Positions 18,522 through 28,343 of a stretch of DNA of 64,000 nucleotides are shown here, piece after piece. A model generated the notes under the pieces. That model did no database searches. It was not told where the DNA came from and saw nothing but the letters and a program-made list of their open reading frames with translations. Origin of the DNA: Chryseobacterium sp. T16E-39 (lineage in GTDB: Bacteria; Bacteroidota; Bacteroidia; Flavobacteriales; Weeksellaceae). Both the position numbers and the translations under genes were made by a program. Each line of letters opens with the position of its first letter. Position 1 is the first letter of the stretch. The DNA lies in contig NZ_CP022282.1 of the NCBI RefSeq assembly GCF_002216065.1, positions 1,984,001-2,048,000 of the forward strand, read 5' to 3'.

Positions 18522-18547
18522 AAAACGCATCACCTGATGCGTTTTTT
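18522..18547 (+). terminator. Rho-independent terminator
   Basis: Eleven-bp stem AAAACGCATCA / TGATGCGTTTT with a two-base loop and T run after the RDD gene. Confidence 0.9.
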
Positions 18548-18625
18548 ATATTTATTTACTAAAATTTCAAATTATTACTTGTATATAATTAAATATCTTT
18601 ATGCAATAAAAAAATTAAACAGCAA

Positions 18626-18727
18626 ATGGTTCAATACAGAGATGAAGATATCATTAATAGCCAGAATCTCGAATTTGATAGGATTTTAAAAATCCTGATC
18701 GATAAGATCAAAAATGTAATAAATTAA
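18626..18727 (+). CDS. Possible 33-residue peptide
   Basis: ATG to TAA gives a charged, probably helical peptide (MVQYRDEDIINSQN...). It sits alone between a terminator and the hydrolase gene. No homologue recognised; it may be chance. Confidence 0.25.
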   Translation: MVQYRDEDIINSQNLEFDRILKILIDKIKNVIN

Positions 18728-18767
18728 TCACCCAAGCTGTTCTATAAATATAAAATGAATAAAGCAT

Positions 18768-19676
18768 ATGAAATTCCTTTTCTTTACTCTACTATTAATC
18801 ATCAATACCCTATCAGCCCAATCCGGATCTGAGGATTTTTTCCAGACCAGTGATCATGTAAAGATCCACTACAAAGTTTCCGGAAACGGAGAAGCATGCA
18901 TTTATGTTCCTGGTGGACCTGGGCAAGGATATCCATCATTTGAACTGATGGGTGGTAATCATCTTGAGAAAAATTTAAAAATGATCTATATGGATCAGAG
19001 AGGATCCGGAAAATCAGCGCAGTCAGATGATTATCATTTAGATAAAATGGTACAGGATATTGAGGAATTGAGGCAGCATCTAAAATTAAATAAGATTTTT
19101 CTTATGGCTCATTCCTTTGGTGGAATCATTGCAGTAAATTATGCCAAGAAATATCCTCAACATGTAAAGGGTATTATTTTAGCAAATGTGACCTTGCATT
19201 TTTTAAACAATGAATCAGTTCAGGAACAAATTGAATATGCTAATCAACTTCTGCATTTAAAAAACAAAAAAATAGAAAAAGACAGTTTGTCCTCTGAACT
19301 ATCGACATTAAGTAAGGCTTTAAGATCAAAAAAAATGGGATATCGATTCCTTACAGATGATATTGAAACGATCAAAGAAATGGACAAAATTGATTCGCTA
19401 CATCCACGAATCATTGATTTTGGAATGGCTGTCATCACCAAGCCTAAAGAGTTTCCGGAATATTATGCAGACTATGCTCCACTTACAAAAGACATAAATG
19501 TTCCAACTTTAATTATCACAGGAAAAAAAGATAAAGCAGTGGGTACAAAACATTACCAATCATTTCAATTTCCTAACAAAAAAATAGCGTCCATTGATGG
19601 CGGGCATCTCCTCTATTATGAGGAAAATAAAGAATTCATCAATGCTGTTTGGGATTTTGTACGTAGAGAAAAATAA
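18768..19676 (+). CDS. Exported alpha/beta hydrolase (proline iminopeptidase-like)
   Basis: 302 residues with a short signal peptide (to LSAQS). Oxyanion region [27 protein letters not shown], nucleophile elbow AHSFGG with Ser116, acid in TGKKDKAVG and catalytic His in DGGHLLYYE. The PGGPG and DQRGSGKS motifs are those of the prolyl aminopeptidase branch. Substrate undetermined. Terminator follows. Confidence 0.88.
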   Translation: MKFLFFTLLLIINTLSAQSGSEDFFQTSDHVKIHYKVSGNGEACIYVPGGPGQGYPSFELMGGNHLEKNLKMIYMDQRGSGKSAQSDDYHLDKMVQDIEELRQHLKLNKIFLMAHSFGGIIAVNYAKKYPQHVKGIILANVTLHFLNNESVQEQIEYANQLLHLKNKKIEKDSLSSELSTLSKALRSKKMGYRFLTDDIETIKEMDKIDSLHPRIIDFGMAVITKPKEFPEYYADYAPLTKDINVPTLIITGKKDKAVGTKHYQSFQFPNKKIASIDGGHLLYYEENKEFINAVWDFVRREK

Positions 19677-19700
19677 AAGATTATTATTTAAAGTAATACA

Positions 19701-19727
19701 AACGCACTGGATAGTGCGTTTTTTTTA
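19701..19727 (+). terminator. Rho-independent terminator
   Basis: Stem AACGCACT / AGTGCGTT, loop GGAT, and a T run after the hydrolase gene. Confidence 0.9.
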
Positions 19728-19834
19728 TGATTATTCGGTCGTCAAATAAAAAATAATATCATCGTACTTCCATTATTGTAACATTTACTCATTTTCAGTG
19801 ACTTAATACTATATAACCCGCAAATTATATTATT

Positions 19835-20563
19835 ATGAAATCAATACTTATATTCTGCTCTATTCTTATAACCACCTTATCAGCTTCTTTTCTACATGCT
19901 CAAAATAAGGTCCAGACTCCTGAAAAGAATGAAATAATTACAGATCTGATAAAGAATGAAAAAGAGAAAATGATCTGGTATGCCTTGATAAAGGATACAT
20001 CCAGAGTCGAAATCGCAAAAATATTTACAGATATTAATCGCTATGACAAAAGCTTCAGTGTGAAAACAACTGTAAAAATGACAGGTAAACCCGATTGGAT
20101 CGATGAAACAACTGCTGAGCTACCCCAATTAAAACCCATAAAACATAGCTCTTTCAATACAAACAGGGATATGGTATTAAATTTTGGAAAAACAGTTACC
20201 GGATATTATACAGACAAAGCAACCAATACTAAAACTGATATTAATGAAAAAGTAGAAGGAAGCTTTTTCGACAGCAACCTATATCCTCAAATCATCAGAT
20301 GGCTACCGCTAAAAGAAGGTTACAAAACCGACATTGCCATTTTTGATTATAATCCTAAAGCAAGTGGAGTGATGAAAGCTCACATTACCAATACCCAAAA
20401 AGGAACTTTCAAAAATAAAGAAGTCTGGATCGTCAGTGTTACCGATGACATTTCCAATAATGCAGTAAAGATGGCTTTTTACATCGATACGAAATCCAAC
20501 CAGGTATTGAAACAGGAAATGGATGCAGGAGGAAGAAAAATGATAATAGAGAGAATAGAGTGA
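19835..20563 (+). CDS. Secreted protein, DUF3108-like
   Basis: 242 residues with a signal peptide ending at SFLHAQ. The rest is beta-rich; the central part (WLPLKEGYKTDIAIFDY) and end (FYIDTKSNQVLKQEMD) resemble the DUF3108-type lipid-binding-like beta barrel, but the match is weak. Function unknown. A strong terminator follows. Confidence 0.6.
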   Translation: MKSILIFCSILITTLSASFLHAQNKVQTPEKNEIITDLIKNEKEKMIWYALIKDTSRVEIAKIFTDINRYDKSFSVKTTVKMTGKPDWIDETTAELPQLKPIKHSSFNTNRDMVLNFGKTVTGYYTDKATNTKTDINEKVEGSFFDSNLYPQIIRWLPLKEGYKTDIAIFDYNPKASGVMKAHITNTQKGTFKNKEVWIVSVTDDISNNAVKMAFYIDTKSNQVLKQEMDAGGRKMIIERIE

Positions 20564-20577
20564 GATTAGAATAAAGA

Positions 20578-20604
20578 GAAAACGCGCCCTTCGGGCGCGT
20601 TTTC
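20578..20604. terminator. Bidirectional terminator
   Basis: Twelve-bp stem GAAAACGCGCCC / GGGCGCGTTTTC with loop TTC, between converging genes (the secreted protein and mdh). Confidence 0.9.
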
Positions 20605-20625
20605 TTTATGTAAAGTTTAATTTAA

Positions 20626-21552
20626 TTAAAACTTCAAATCTCCGTTTACTTCTCTTACCGCTTTAGCAGCTTCAGCAAACTTCAATTGTTCTTCTACAGT
20701 AAGGGTAATGTTTACGATCTTTTCAACACCGTTTTTACCGATAATAGCAGGAACTCCCAAGCAGATATCAGTTTGGTTGTATTCTCCGTCAAGCATTAAA
20801 GAACAAGGAATCATTTTCTTTTGATCACAAGCAATTGCCTGAACCATTACAGAAACAGCTGCACCTGGTGCATACCAAGCAGAAGTTCCTAATAACTTAG
20901 TTAATGTAGCTCCACCAACTTTAGTTTCTTCAATTACATATTTTTGTTGCTCATCATCAAGGAATTCAGTTACAGGAACTCCATTTCTTGTTGCTTTGCT
21001 TAATAAAGGAAGCATTCCTGTATCACTATGAGCAGCGATTACCATTCCGTCAACATCAGAAATAGGACTTTCTAATGCTTCAGCCAATCTGTATTTAAAT
21101 CTGGCAGAATCTAATGCACCTCCCATTCCGATGATCTTGTGTTTTGGAAGACCAGAAGTTTTGTGTACTAAATAAGCCATTGTATCCATAGGATTAGAAA
21201 CTACAATGATAATAACCTCCGGAGAATGTTTTACCAGGTTAGCAGTAACATCTTTTACAATTCCTGCATTAATACCGATCAATTCCTCTCTTGTCATTCC
21301 AGGTTTTCTTGGAATCCCTGAAGTGATCACTGCTACATGAGAACCTGCAGTTTTGCTGTAGTCTCCTGTTGTTCCCGTAATTTTGGTATCAAAACCGTTA
21401 AGTGACGCTGTCTGCATCAAATCCATTGCCTTACCTTCAGCAAAACCCTCTTTAATGTCTACTAAAACTACCTCTGAACAGAAGTTTTTCATAGCGATGT
21501 ATTCTGCACAGCTTGCACCTACAGCGCCTGCACCTACTACAGTTACTTTCAT
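20626..21552 (-). CDS. mdh: Malate dehydrogenase
   Basis: 308 residues, the usual length for the LDH-like MDH type. Rossmann motif GAGAVG at 7-12, substrate Arg residues in GIPRKPGMTREEL, NPMDTMAYL, and the catalytic His in AAHSDTGMLPLL. It interconverts malate and oxaloacetate with NAD in the TCA cycle. Monocistronic. The substrate loop R-K-P-G-M-T-R indicates malate rather than lactate. Confidence 0.96.
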   Translation of the reverse strand: MKVTVVGAGAVGASCAEYIAMKNFCSEVVLVDIKEGFAEGKAMDLMQTASLNGFDTKITGTTGDYSKTAGSHVAVITSGIPRKPGMTREELIGINAGIVKDVTANLVKHSPEVIIIVVSNPMDTMAYLVHKTSGLPKHKIIGMGGALDSARFKYRLAEALESPISDVDGMVIAAHSDTGMLPLLSKATRNGVPVTEFLDDEQQKYVIEETKVGGATLTKLLGTSAWYAPGAAVSVMVQAIACDQKKMIPCSLMLDGEYNQTDICLGVPAIIGKNGVEKIVNITLTVEEQLKFAEAAKAVREVNGDLKF

Positions 21553-21691
21553 AATGTATACTTTTTAAAATTATTTATTTTTAGTTCAGTCTAAAAATTT
21601 GACTCCCAAATTTAACAATTCCTGAAAAATTGAGCAATCTTTCAGGAAGTTAATTATCTGCAAAAGATATATTTAGATTTTAGACCGGAAA

Positions 21692-22243
21692 TTAATTGAC
21701 GTTCAGTAAAAACGTATATAATTTTTTAGCTCCCGATAATACTTCGTTGAAGTTCTCTTCCGTCACTTCTGTATCCAGAACTTCCTTAAAGTTTTTCCAC
21801 ATTGGTCCCGTATTTTCCTGGTAACATCCGAAGAAATTGAAAGTTACCTCATCAAAACCCTCTGTTTTAGAAAGCTGCTTAGCAATCACATTCCCTCCTA
21901 ATGTAGAGCCCTCGATGACATACATCATTCCTAATGCCTCATGTTCATTATTAACTTCAAGAGTATGGGAAACGTTTTGATTTTCCAAATCAAGACTCTT
22001 AAGATCCTTTTCAATCAGGGGAAGTTTTACTCTTTGGTTGAGCTGAAGCTTTTCAGCGAATTTTCCATTAAGACTATTGAAAATTTTATCTTCAGAATGC
22101 AAAAGCATCAGATAATTGGTATTGATGATTTTTTTATAATCCTCCAAAGTAAAAGTCTTATTAAAAATCTTTTCAGAGTTAAAAAGTTTTTCAGCAGCAT
22201 CATGATATTCCGCTGTGTTTTGTTTAAGATATTCCGATACCAT
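21692..22243 (-). CDS. Biliverdin-producing heme oxygenase
   Basis: 183 residues, all helical. The proximal heme ligand is probably His14 (TAEYHDAAEKLF), and GMMYVIEGSTLGGNVIAKQL is the distal-helix signature of BphO-type heme oxygenases. It cleaves heme to biliverdin, CO and iron. It lies 26 bases downstream of a bacteriophytochrome gene on the same strand, so it supplies that protein's chromophore. Confidence 0.9.
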   Translation of the reverse strand: MVSEYLKQNTAEYHDAAEKLFNSEKIFNKTFTLEDYKKIINTNYLMLLHSEDKIFNSLNGKFAEKLQLNQRVKLPLIEKDLKSLDLENQNVSHTLEVNNEHEALGMMYVIEGSTLGGNVIAKQLSKTEGFDEVTFNFFGCYQENTGPMWKNFKEVLDTEVTEENFNEVLSGAKKLYTFLLNVN

Positions 22244-22269
22244 ATTAGCAGTTTAAAGGTTCCTCAAAT

Positions 22270-24459
22270 TTAAGGCTTTTTAAACTTTAAAATGAAAGAA
22301 GTTCCCTCTTTATTGCTTTCATAATCCACATTTCCCCCTATTCTTTTCATAATCCTATGGACAATAGACAACCCAATACCATTTCCCTTAAATTTCTTTG
22401 CGTTATCCATTCTGTTGAAAATCTTAAACATCTTGTGTTTTTCTTCTTCAGGAATTCCTATTCCGTTATCTGAAATTCTGTAAATAATCATTTCTTCATT
22501 TTCCTTCCCTTCAATTTCAATCACAGGTTGGTCCTGATGAGAGGAATATTTAACCGCATTATTGATGATATTTAAAAACACCTGATGCATCATGGTCTTA
22601 TCAGCCAGTACTTCCGGGCATTCTTTGATAATGATCTCACTCTTTGGACTGTCAAAAGTAATTTTAGCGTTTTCAGATATTTTTTCAATTGTCTGAATAG
22701 TCTGCAGGCTTTCCAGTTCTATTTCACTGTGCTTAGCCCTGCTTAATTGCAGAACATCATGCATCATCTCAGCCATATTATCAATTTCCTCGATAATGGA
22801 TTTCAGCTTATTTTTTTCTTTTTCAGAGGTATCCAGATTGGCAAGAAGCATTTGGGCATTGAGTTTCATTACAGTAAGAGGTGTTCCCAGGTCATGAGAA
22901 ATGGTGTAAGAAAAGCTATCCAATTCTTCATTTACTTTTTTAAGCTGATCATTGAGCTGTTTTATCGTATTATACTGCTTGTGTGATGTTTCTAAAATGA
23001 CATCTCTGATCGCCTGAACTCCACCAATATTTCTTGAACTCCACCGTCTGGAATTTCCTTTAATATTTTCTTTAAATACTTCAAAGGATTTTCTTGGGGA
23101 GACCATATGTTTTTCTTCACCATTCTGAACGAAAACATCGATTTTCTTTTCAGGATTTCCCGCCCAGTCAATATGTTCATCAAATTCCCTGCGGAACCAA
23201 ATCAACATTTCATTTTTAGTCCGATCAATAAAGTATATAATAATTCCAGCAGAATCTTTATCTACATCCAAATCATTTCCATATTCTTTCAGAAAACTAC
23301 GGTTGATGTAAATACTTTTATCTGTATTTTTATAGGCCCAACTGACTATCTTTTCAATAACAGCATGTGAAGGGGTTGTCCCTGTTTTTACAATATTTTC
23401 ATCAGAAATAATAGCAAGCCCATCCGCTTCTGCAAGCTCTTTAATTTCTTTCCTGCTCTGAACCAGGGAATCAAACAAAGAATTCTGCTTCAGAAATTCT
23501 GTTTTCAAATAGGCTGATTTCTCATTGAGATCAATACGATACTCCAGTTCTTTTTTTGTTTTAAAAGAAGAATAGGCATTAGATGCTAAAGCCGTAAAAA
23601 TACCGGCCTGAACACGGTCTTCAAGATCAATATGTTTCGGTGTCGAATTCTGGCATGTAACCAGCCCCCAAAGTTTATCATCGATGATGATGGAAACACT
23701 GAAGCTCGACGAAGCTCCTGAATTTTTAATATACTGACCATGGATCGGTGACATTCCCCGTGATGCAGCAAAGGTAAGGTCAATATTTTGTTTTGTTTTG
23801 CTTATAATGGGTATGTTTTCGGAATATACATTACTAAAGATCCTCTTTCTCTTTTTCATGTACAGCGCCCTCGCCTGTTTTGGAATATCGGTTTCAGGAT
23901 AATGCAATCCAAGATAGCTCTGTGTATTTTTGTCTCTTTTTTCAGCTATTACTTTGCCAGATCCATCGGTCATGAATTTATAAATCATCATCCGGTCATA
24001 ATTGACAATTTTGGAAAGTGTATTTAAAAGCTGATCCCATATTTCCTGGGCATTATCGATGATATAAAAATTATCATATTTATTCGATATCCGTTTATTA
24101 GGGTTTTCGACAACCTTTTCAAATTCTAAAAAAATATGGGCTCCATTGCGGAAAACAGAAAAGTGATATTCAATATCCCCGATAAAGATTTTATCAAAAT
24201 AGGTTTCATTTTCCCTCTTGGTATAGGTATTCAATGATCGATAAATATCTGATTCTATTATACTTTGAAAACTTTCAGGAAAGTCACTGATCATTTTATC
24301 GAAAAGTAAATCTTTATTCCCGATAGTAAATAGATCCCGGATGTTTTCACTGAAAAAAGTAATGAAATGAGATTTTGCATCAATGCCAATCAGGTATCCA
24401 AAACTTTGTATATACCCCGGAATATGAATGGGTTCTTCATGACACTCTACAAAATTCAT
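22270..24459 (-). CDS. Bacteriophytochrome sensor histidine kinase
   Basis: 729 residues. The N-terminal PAS contains the biliverdin-attachment Cys6 in ECHEEPIHIPG. The GAF domain has PETDIPKQARALY (a variant of the PASDIP motif, with Glu-Thr for Ala-Ser), followed by a PHY domain. A HisKA domain carries His522 in SYTISHDLGTPL, and HATPase has NIINNAVKYS, DNGIGIP and GNGIGLS. It is a red/far-red light sensor kinase. No response regulator is adjacent. Operon with the heme oxygenase. Confidence 0.94.
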   Translation of the reverse strand: MNFVECHEEPIHIPGYIQSFGYLIGIDAKSHFITFFSENIRDLFTIGNKDLLFDKMISDFPESFQSIIESDIYRSLNTYTKRENETYFDKIFIGDIEYHFSVFRNGAHIFLEFEKVVENPNKRISNKYDNFYIIDNAQEIWDQLLNTLSKIVNYDRMMIYKFMTDGSGKVIAEKRDKNTQSYLGLHYPETDIPKQARALYMKKRKRIFSNVYSENIPIISKTKQNIDLTFAASRGMSPIHGQYIKNSGASSSFSVSIIIDDKLWGLVTCQNSTPKHIDLEDRVQAGIFTALASNAYSSFKTKKELEYRIDLNEKSAYLKTEFLKQNSLFDSLVQSRKEIKELAEADGLAIISDENIVKTGTTPSHAVIEKIVSWAYKNTDKSIYINRSFLKEYGNDLDVDKDSAGIIIYFIDRTKNEMLIWFRREFDEHIDWAGNPEKKIDVFVQNGEEKHMVSPRKSFEVFKENIKGNSRRWSSRNIGGVQAIRDVILETSHKQYNTIKQLNDQLKKVNEELDSFSYTISHDLGTPLTVMKLNAQMLLANLDTSEKEKNKLKSIIEEIDNMAEMMHDVLQLSRAKHSEIELESLQTIQTIEKISENAKITFDSPKSEIIIKECPEVLADKTMMHQVFLNIINNAVKYSSHQDQPVIEIEGKENEEMIIYRISDNGIGIPEEEKHKMFKIFNRMDNAKKFKGNGIGLSIVHRIMKRIGGNVDYESNKEGTSFILKFKKP

Positions 24460-25055
24460 AATATTCTAAAATCAATCAAATATAACGAATATTTTGATGA
24501 AATATTACTTTGTGGTACCTAAAACTCAAAGAACAGCAAATAATTGATAAACAACACATTACCTAATAGATAATTCATTTTAATATAGCGAATTCTGTTA
24601 ACAAAATCATAATTTTTTTATAGAAATTAAATGAAAATGATTATTAACATCAAATCAATTTTAAATTAAAATAATTCTGTTAATTAAGTAAAATTTAGTA
24701 GATTTATATCACCAAAACATGAAAATCTAAATAAATAATCAAATATTTTTATTAAAAATATATTATTTATCCATCTAACAATCAAATACATCAGCATGAA
24801 AAAATCCCAATTACAAACTCATTGCTTTTTTATTTCTTTCGCAAGCTGTAAAGCACAAAATTTAATCCTCACTTCCCATTTTCATTATCTCACCATACCT
24901 GAGAAAATTCAACTTCAGGTTTAATTTAAAAACAAAAAAATGAGATTCTGATCATCCTGACGCTATACTAGAGATTGATACAGATCTATAAAAGCAATCT
25001 TTAAATTCCAAAAATTTAAAGTAGAATTCTAAATCATTAACTAATATAAAACACT
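24460..25055. other. 596-bp AT-rich non-coding region
   Basis: This separates divergent phytochrome and porin genes. It holds one possible 42-residue frame at 24796-24924 (+) whose start (MKKSQLQ...FASCKAQN) looks like a lipoprotein signal remnant that stops early. Otherwise I see no gene and no strong hairpin. Regulatory sites for the porin-dicarboxylate operon are expected here. Confidence 0.5.
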
Positions 25056-26213
25056 ATGACCTTTTTTTCAATCAAAAAAAGAAAGCAATTATTTTGTCTG
25101 TTATTATTCTCATTATCAATGAGTGGACAGGTAAAAGACACAGTACAAACCAAACCGGAAGAGGAGAATATAAAATATCCTCAACTTCAGATCAAAGGAC
25201 TTTTCCAGGCCCGATATCTTGTAGGCATGACCAAAGACGTTGATGTAAATGGACTTCATCACGAGGATGGATCGGGAACTGACAATAACTTTATGGTAAA
25301 ATATATGAGGGTACAGGTTCGCGCACAAATCAGTAAACGGACGGAAGTTGTCGTACTGGCGAACCTTGCAGATTTTAAAAATGATCCTAAAAGCAGGGTT
25401 CTTGAAAATGCTTATTTAAAATATACTTTCAACCCTAAACTCGCCATTACGGTGGGGCAGTTTCGCCCATGGTTCGGTATTGAAGAAACATATCCTATTG
25501 ATATTATTAAATCCCTGGACTGGTCCAATCAATATACAGAGTTTGGAAAACTGGGCTGGACAAGTTTCCAGATTGGGATGTCAGCTACCGGACAGCTTCA
25601 ATTGGGAGAAATACCATTTCAGTATGCCGTTTCGATTGTCAATGGAAATGGAAAGAACCAGGTTAATGACAATGACAACGGAAAACAATATTCCACAAGA
25701 CTTGTGTTTGGATTATCCAAAAAATATAATTTCAATGTAGGCTTAAACGGAGGTACCGGTGAAGTTTTTGGCAAAAAAGTGTACGCTCTGGGAATTGACC
25801 TCAGCTCACTCGTTAATTTTGATCCTAAATGGAGTCTCGATATGCAACTTGAAGCTAAGCAGGCAACCAATCATGTTTTATACAACTCAATAGATCCGGA
25901 GCAGAGACCGGACAATCCCGACAACTATTTAATCCGGGGTGTATACTTCCTTCCGAATCTGAGATATGAAATTAACCATAGAAACTTAAGTGCCTTCGAG
26001 CTATCCTGCCGCTATGAATACCTCGATACCAATTTCAGGATGAACTCCAATCCAAGACAGACCATCACTCCGATGTTTGGACTGGAATTCTTAAAAAATT
26101 ATGGTGCCAGAATTCAGCTGGGAGTTCAATTCGATCGATATAAAAAGCAAATTATAAATACATCTCAATACAACAGTAATCTGTTTATTGTTCAGGTACA
26201 AAGTAGATTTTAA
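25056..26213 (+). CDS. Outer-membrane porin (phosphate-selective porin O/P type)
   Basis: 385 residues with signal peptide (to SMSGQ). The body is a beta barrel with LQIKGLFQARYLVG near the start and alternating aromatic strands, AITVGQFRPWFGIEETYPIDIIKS in the middle and a C-terminal strand ending in Phe (VQSRF). This is the porin O/P pattern. It heads an operon with a dicarboxylate transporter and succinate dehydrogenase, so it probably admits C4-dicarboxylates rather than phosphate. Confidence 0.85.
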   Translation: MTFFSIKKRKQLFCLLLFSLSMSGQVKDTVQTKPEEENIKYPQLQIKGLFQARYLVGMTKDVDVNGLHHEDGSGTDNNFMVKYMRVQVRAQISKRTEVVVLANLADFKNDPKSRVLENAYLKYTFNPKLAITVGQFRPWFGIEETYPIDIIKSLDWSNQYTEFGKLGWTSFQIGMSATGQLQLGEIPFQYAVSIVNGNGKNQVNDNDNGKQYSTRLVFGLSKKYNFNVGLNGGTGEVFGKKVYALGIDLSSLVNFDPKWSLDMQLEAKQATNHVLYNSIDPEQRPDNPDNYLIRGVYFLPNLRYEINHRNLSAFELSCRYEYLDTNFRMNSNPRQTITPMFGLEFLKNYGARIQLGVQFDRYKKQIINTSQYNSNLFIVQVQSRF

Positions 26214-26234
26214 TCATAAATACATTTAAATAGT

Positions 26235-27665
26235 ATGAAAGAAATTAATATTAAAAATATAGCAATAACTTTTGCGGTTGCTCTTATTATCTGGTTTATT
26301 CCTGAACCCGTAGGTGTTACTGCTGATGCCTGGCATCTCTTTGCCATTTTTGCAGCAACAATTTTAGGAATTATCCTGAAAGCCGCCCCTATGGGAACGA
26401 TGTGTATGATGGCAATCGCATTTACGGCGCTAACTCAGGTGGTCGCACCTGGAGATGCGGGAAAAGCAATCACTAAAGCACTTTCCGGCTTTGGAGATAA
26501 AGTGATCTGGCTGATCGGAATTTCATTTTTTATTGCCCGTGGATTTATAAAAACCGGACTGGGAAATCGGATTGCTTTTTTATTCATAAGAATTTTTGGT
26601 AAAAGCTCCCTCGGTCTTGCATATGGTTTAGGACTGGCAGATGTCTGCCTTGCTCCTGCTATTCCAAGTAACACTGCACGTGGGGGTGGGATTATTTATC
26701 CTATCATGAAATCGATGGCGATCAGCTTCGACTCCGTTCCTGAAAAACCTGAAACCCATAGAAAATTAGGAGCATTTCTGACCCTCAACAGTTATTATAT
26801 GAATCTCATTGCCTCCTCCATGTTCTTAACTGGAACAGCAAGTAACCCTATGTGTCAGAAATTTGCAGCTAACCTTGGGATCAATATTACATGGATGTCC
26901 TGGGCTGCGGCGGGTTTTGTGCCTGGTCTTGTAGCATTCTTTGTCGTTCCTTTGGTTTTGTACAAACTATACCCACCTGAATTAAAGAAAACAGGAGATG
27001 CCCCTAAAATGGCGGCTCAAAAGCTAAAAGAAATGGGTCCTATCTCAAGAAATGAGTGGCTGATGTTACTCGCGTTCTTTATTTTATTGGGACTCTGGAT
27101 ATTTGGGGGAGCACTTTCAATTGATGCCACTACTACAGCCTTTATTGGTTTAACCTTATTGCTTTTAACTTCAGTACTTACCTGGGAGGATGTAAAATCC
27201 GAAAAAGGGGCATGGGATACCATCGTATGGTTTGCCGTACTGGTAATGATGGCTAGTTCACTCAATGAGCTTGGCTTCATCGGATGGTTCAGTGATCTTA
27301 TCAAGGTTAAAATCGGAGGGCTCAGCTGGCAGGTAGCTTTCCCTGTGATTATCGTCGTTTACTTTTTCAGTCATTATATTTTTGCCAGTGCTACGGCTCA
27401 CGTAGCTGCGATGTATGCTGCCCTATTAGGAGTGGGAGTTGCAGTGGGAATTCCGCCAATGTTACTGGCAATGATGCTTGGTTTCCTTGGCTCTATTTAT
27501 GGAGTACTTACTCATTATGGCCACGGCCCGGCTCCCGTATTTTTCGGAAGTGGATATGTGGAATTAAAGGCATGGTGGCTTCGTGGTCTGGAAATAGGAA
27601 TTGTACTTCTTATTATTTACATGGTAGTAGGGGGTCTTTGGATGAAAGTACTGGGATATTATTAA
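26235..27665 (+). CDS. DASS-family anion/dicarboxylate transporter
   Basis: 476 residues with about 12 membrane helices. The two family signatures are visible as SNTARGGGIIYPI and, in the second half, SATAHVAAMYAALLGVG; TGTASNPM is the substrate-binding SNT-type loop. The sequence resembles the 2-oxoglutarate/malate translocator (SODiT) branch. It moves di- or tricarboxylates across the inner membrane. Located 21 bases after the porin and 16 before the cytochrome subunit gene. Confidence 0.92.
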   Translation: MKEINIKNIAITFAVALIIWFIPEPVGVTADAWHLFAIFAATILGIILKAAPMGTMCMMAIAFTALTQVVAPGDAGKAITKALSGFGDKVIWLIGISFFIARGFIKTGLGNRIAFLFIRIFGKSSLGLAYGLGLADVCLAPAIPSNTARGGGIIYPIMKSMAISFDSVPEKPETHRKLGAFLTLNSYYMNLIASSMFLTGTASNPMCQKFAANLGINITWMSWAAAGFVPGLVAFFVVPLVLYKLYPPELKKTGDAPKMAAQKLKEMGPISRNEWLMLLAFFILLGLWIFGGALSIDATTTAFIGLTLLLLTSVLTWEDVKSEKGAWDTIVWFAVLVMMASSLNELGFIGWFSDLIKVKIGGLSWQVAFPVIIVVYFFSHYIFASATAHVAAMYAALLGVGVAVGIPPMLLAMMLGFLGSIYGVLTHYGHGPAPVFFGSGYVELKAWWLRGLEIGIVLLIIYMVVGGLWMKVLGYY

Positions 27666-27681
27666 ACAAAAAAACAAAATT

Positions 27682-28338
27682 ATGCTATCTACCTTATCAA
27701 GAAAAATGCTGATGTGCCTCACAGGACTTTTCCTGAGTTTCTTCCTGCTGATCCATTTTCTGGGAAATCTTCAGCTGTTTCTCGCTCAGGAGCAAGCTCA
27801 CTTACAGTTCAATGCTTATTCTCATTTTCTTTCGGGTAATATTGTTATTAAAATAGTTTCCTACGTCTTGTATGTAAGCATTATCCTTCATGCTGTAGAC
27901 GGTTTGATCATTACATTAAGAAACAAAAAATCCAGTGGACATTACCGGACCGACCGACGTGGAAGAGCCAGCAAATGGTATTCCCGTAATATGGGAATAT
28001 TAGGAACTTTGATTCTCATCTTTCTGGTGATTCACTTTCAGAATTTCTGGTATGTCTATAAGTTCGGAAGCCCTCCATTGGATAACAATGGTAACAAAGA
28101 TCTTTATATTCTGGTGGTAACGGTCTTTAAAGAATGGTGGTATGTGATCATTTATGTGATTTCTATGGTCGCTTTATGCTATCATCTTATTCACGGGATA
28201 TACAGTGCGGTGAGAACACTGGGACTTTATCACCCAAAGTTTGTCAAGTGGTTTAAAACCATAGGAATTGCTTATTCAGTTATTATCAGTATTGGATTTG
28301 CACTCATGCCCATTTATATATTCTTTACCGCTAATTAA
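27682..28338 (+). CDS. sdhC: Succinate dehydrogenase/fumarate reductase cytochrome b subunit
   Basis: 218 residues with five membrane helices, the single-subunit (type B) anchor. His residues placed to bind heme b occur in [30 protein letters not shown] and [10 protein letters not shown]. It anchors the flavoprotein and iron-sulfur subunits and exchanges electrons with menaquinone. Six bases before the flavoprotein gene. Confidence 0.93.
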   Translation: MLSTLSRKMLMCLTGLFLSFFLLIHFLGNLQLFLAQEQAHLQFNAYSHFLSGNIVIKIVSYVLYVSIILHAVDGLIITLRNKKSSGHYRTDRRGRASKWYSRNMGILGTLILIFLVIHFQNFWYVYKFGSPPLDNNGNKDLYILVVTVFKEWWYVIIYVISMVALCYHLIHGIYSAVRTLGLYHPKFVKWFKTIGIAYSVIISIGFALMPIYIFFTAN

Positions 28339-28343
28339 AAAAA

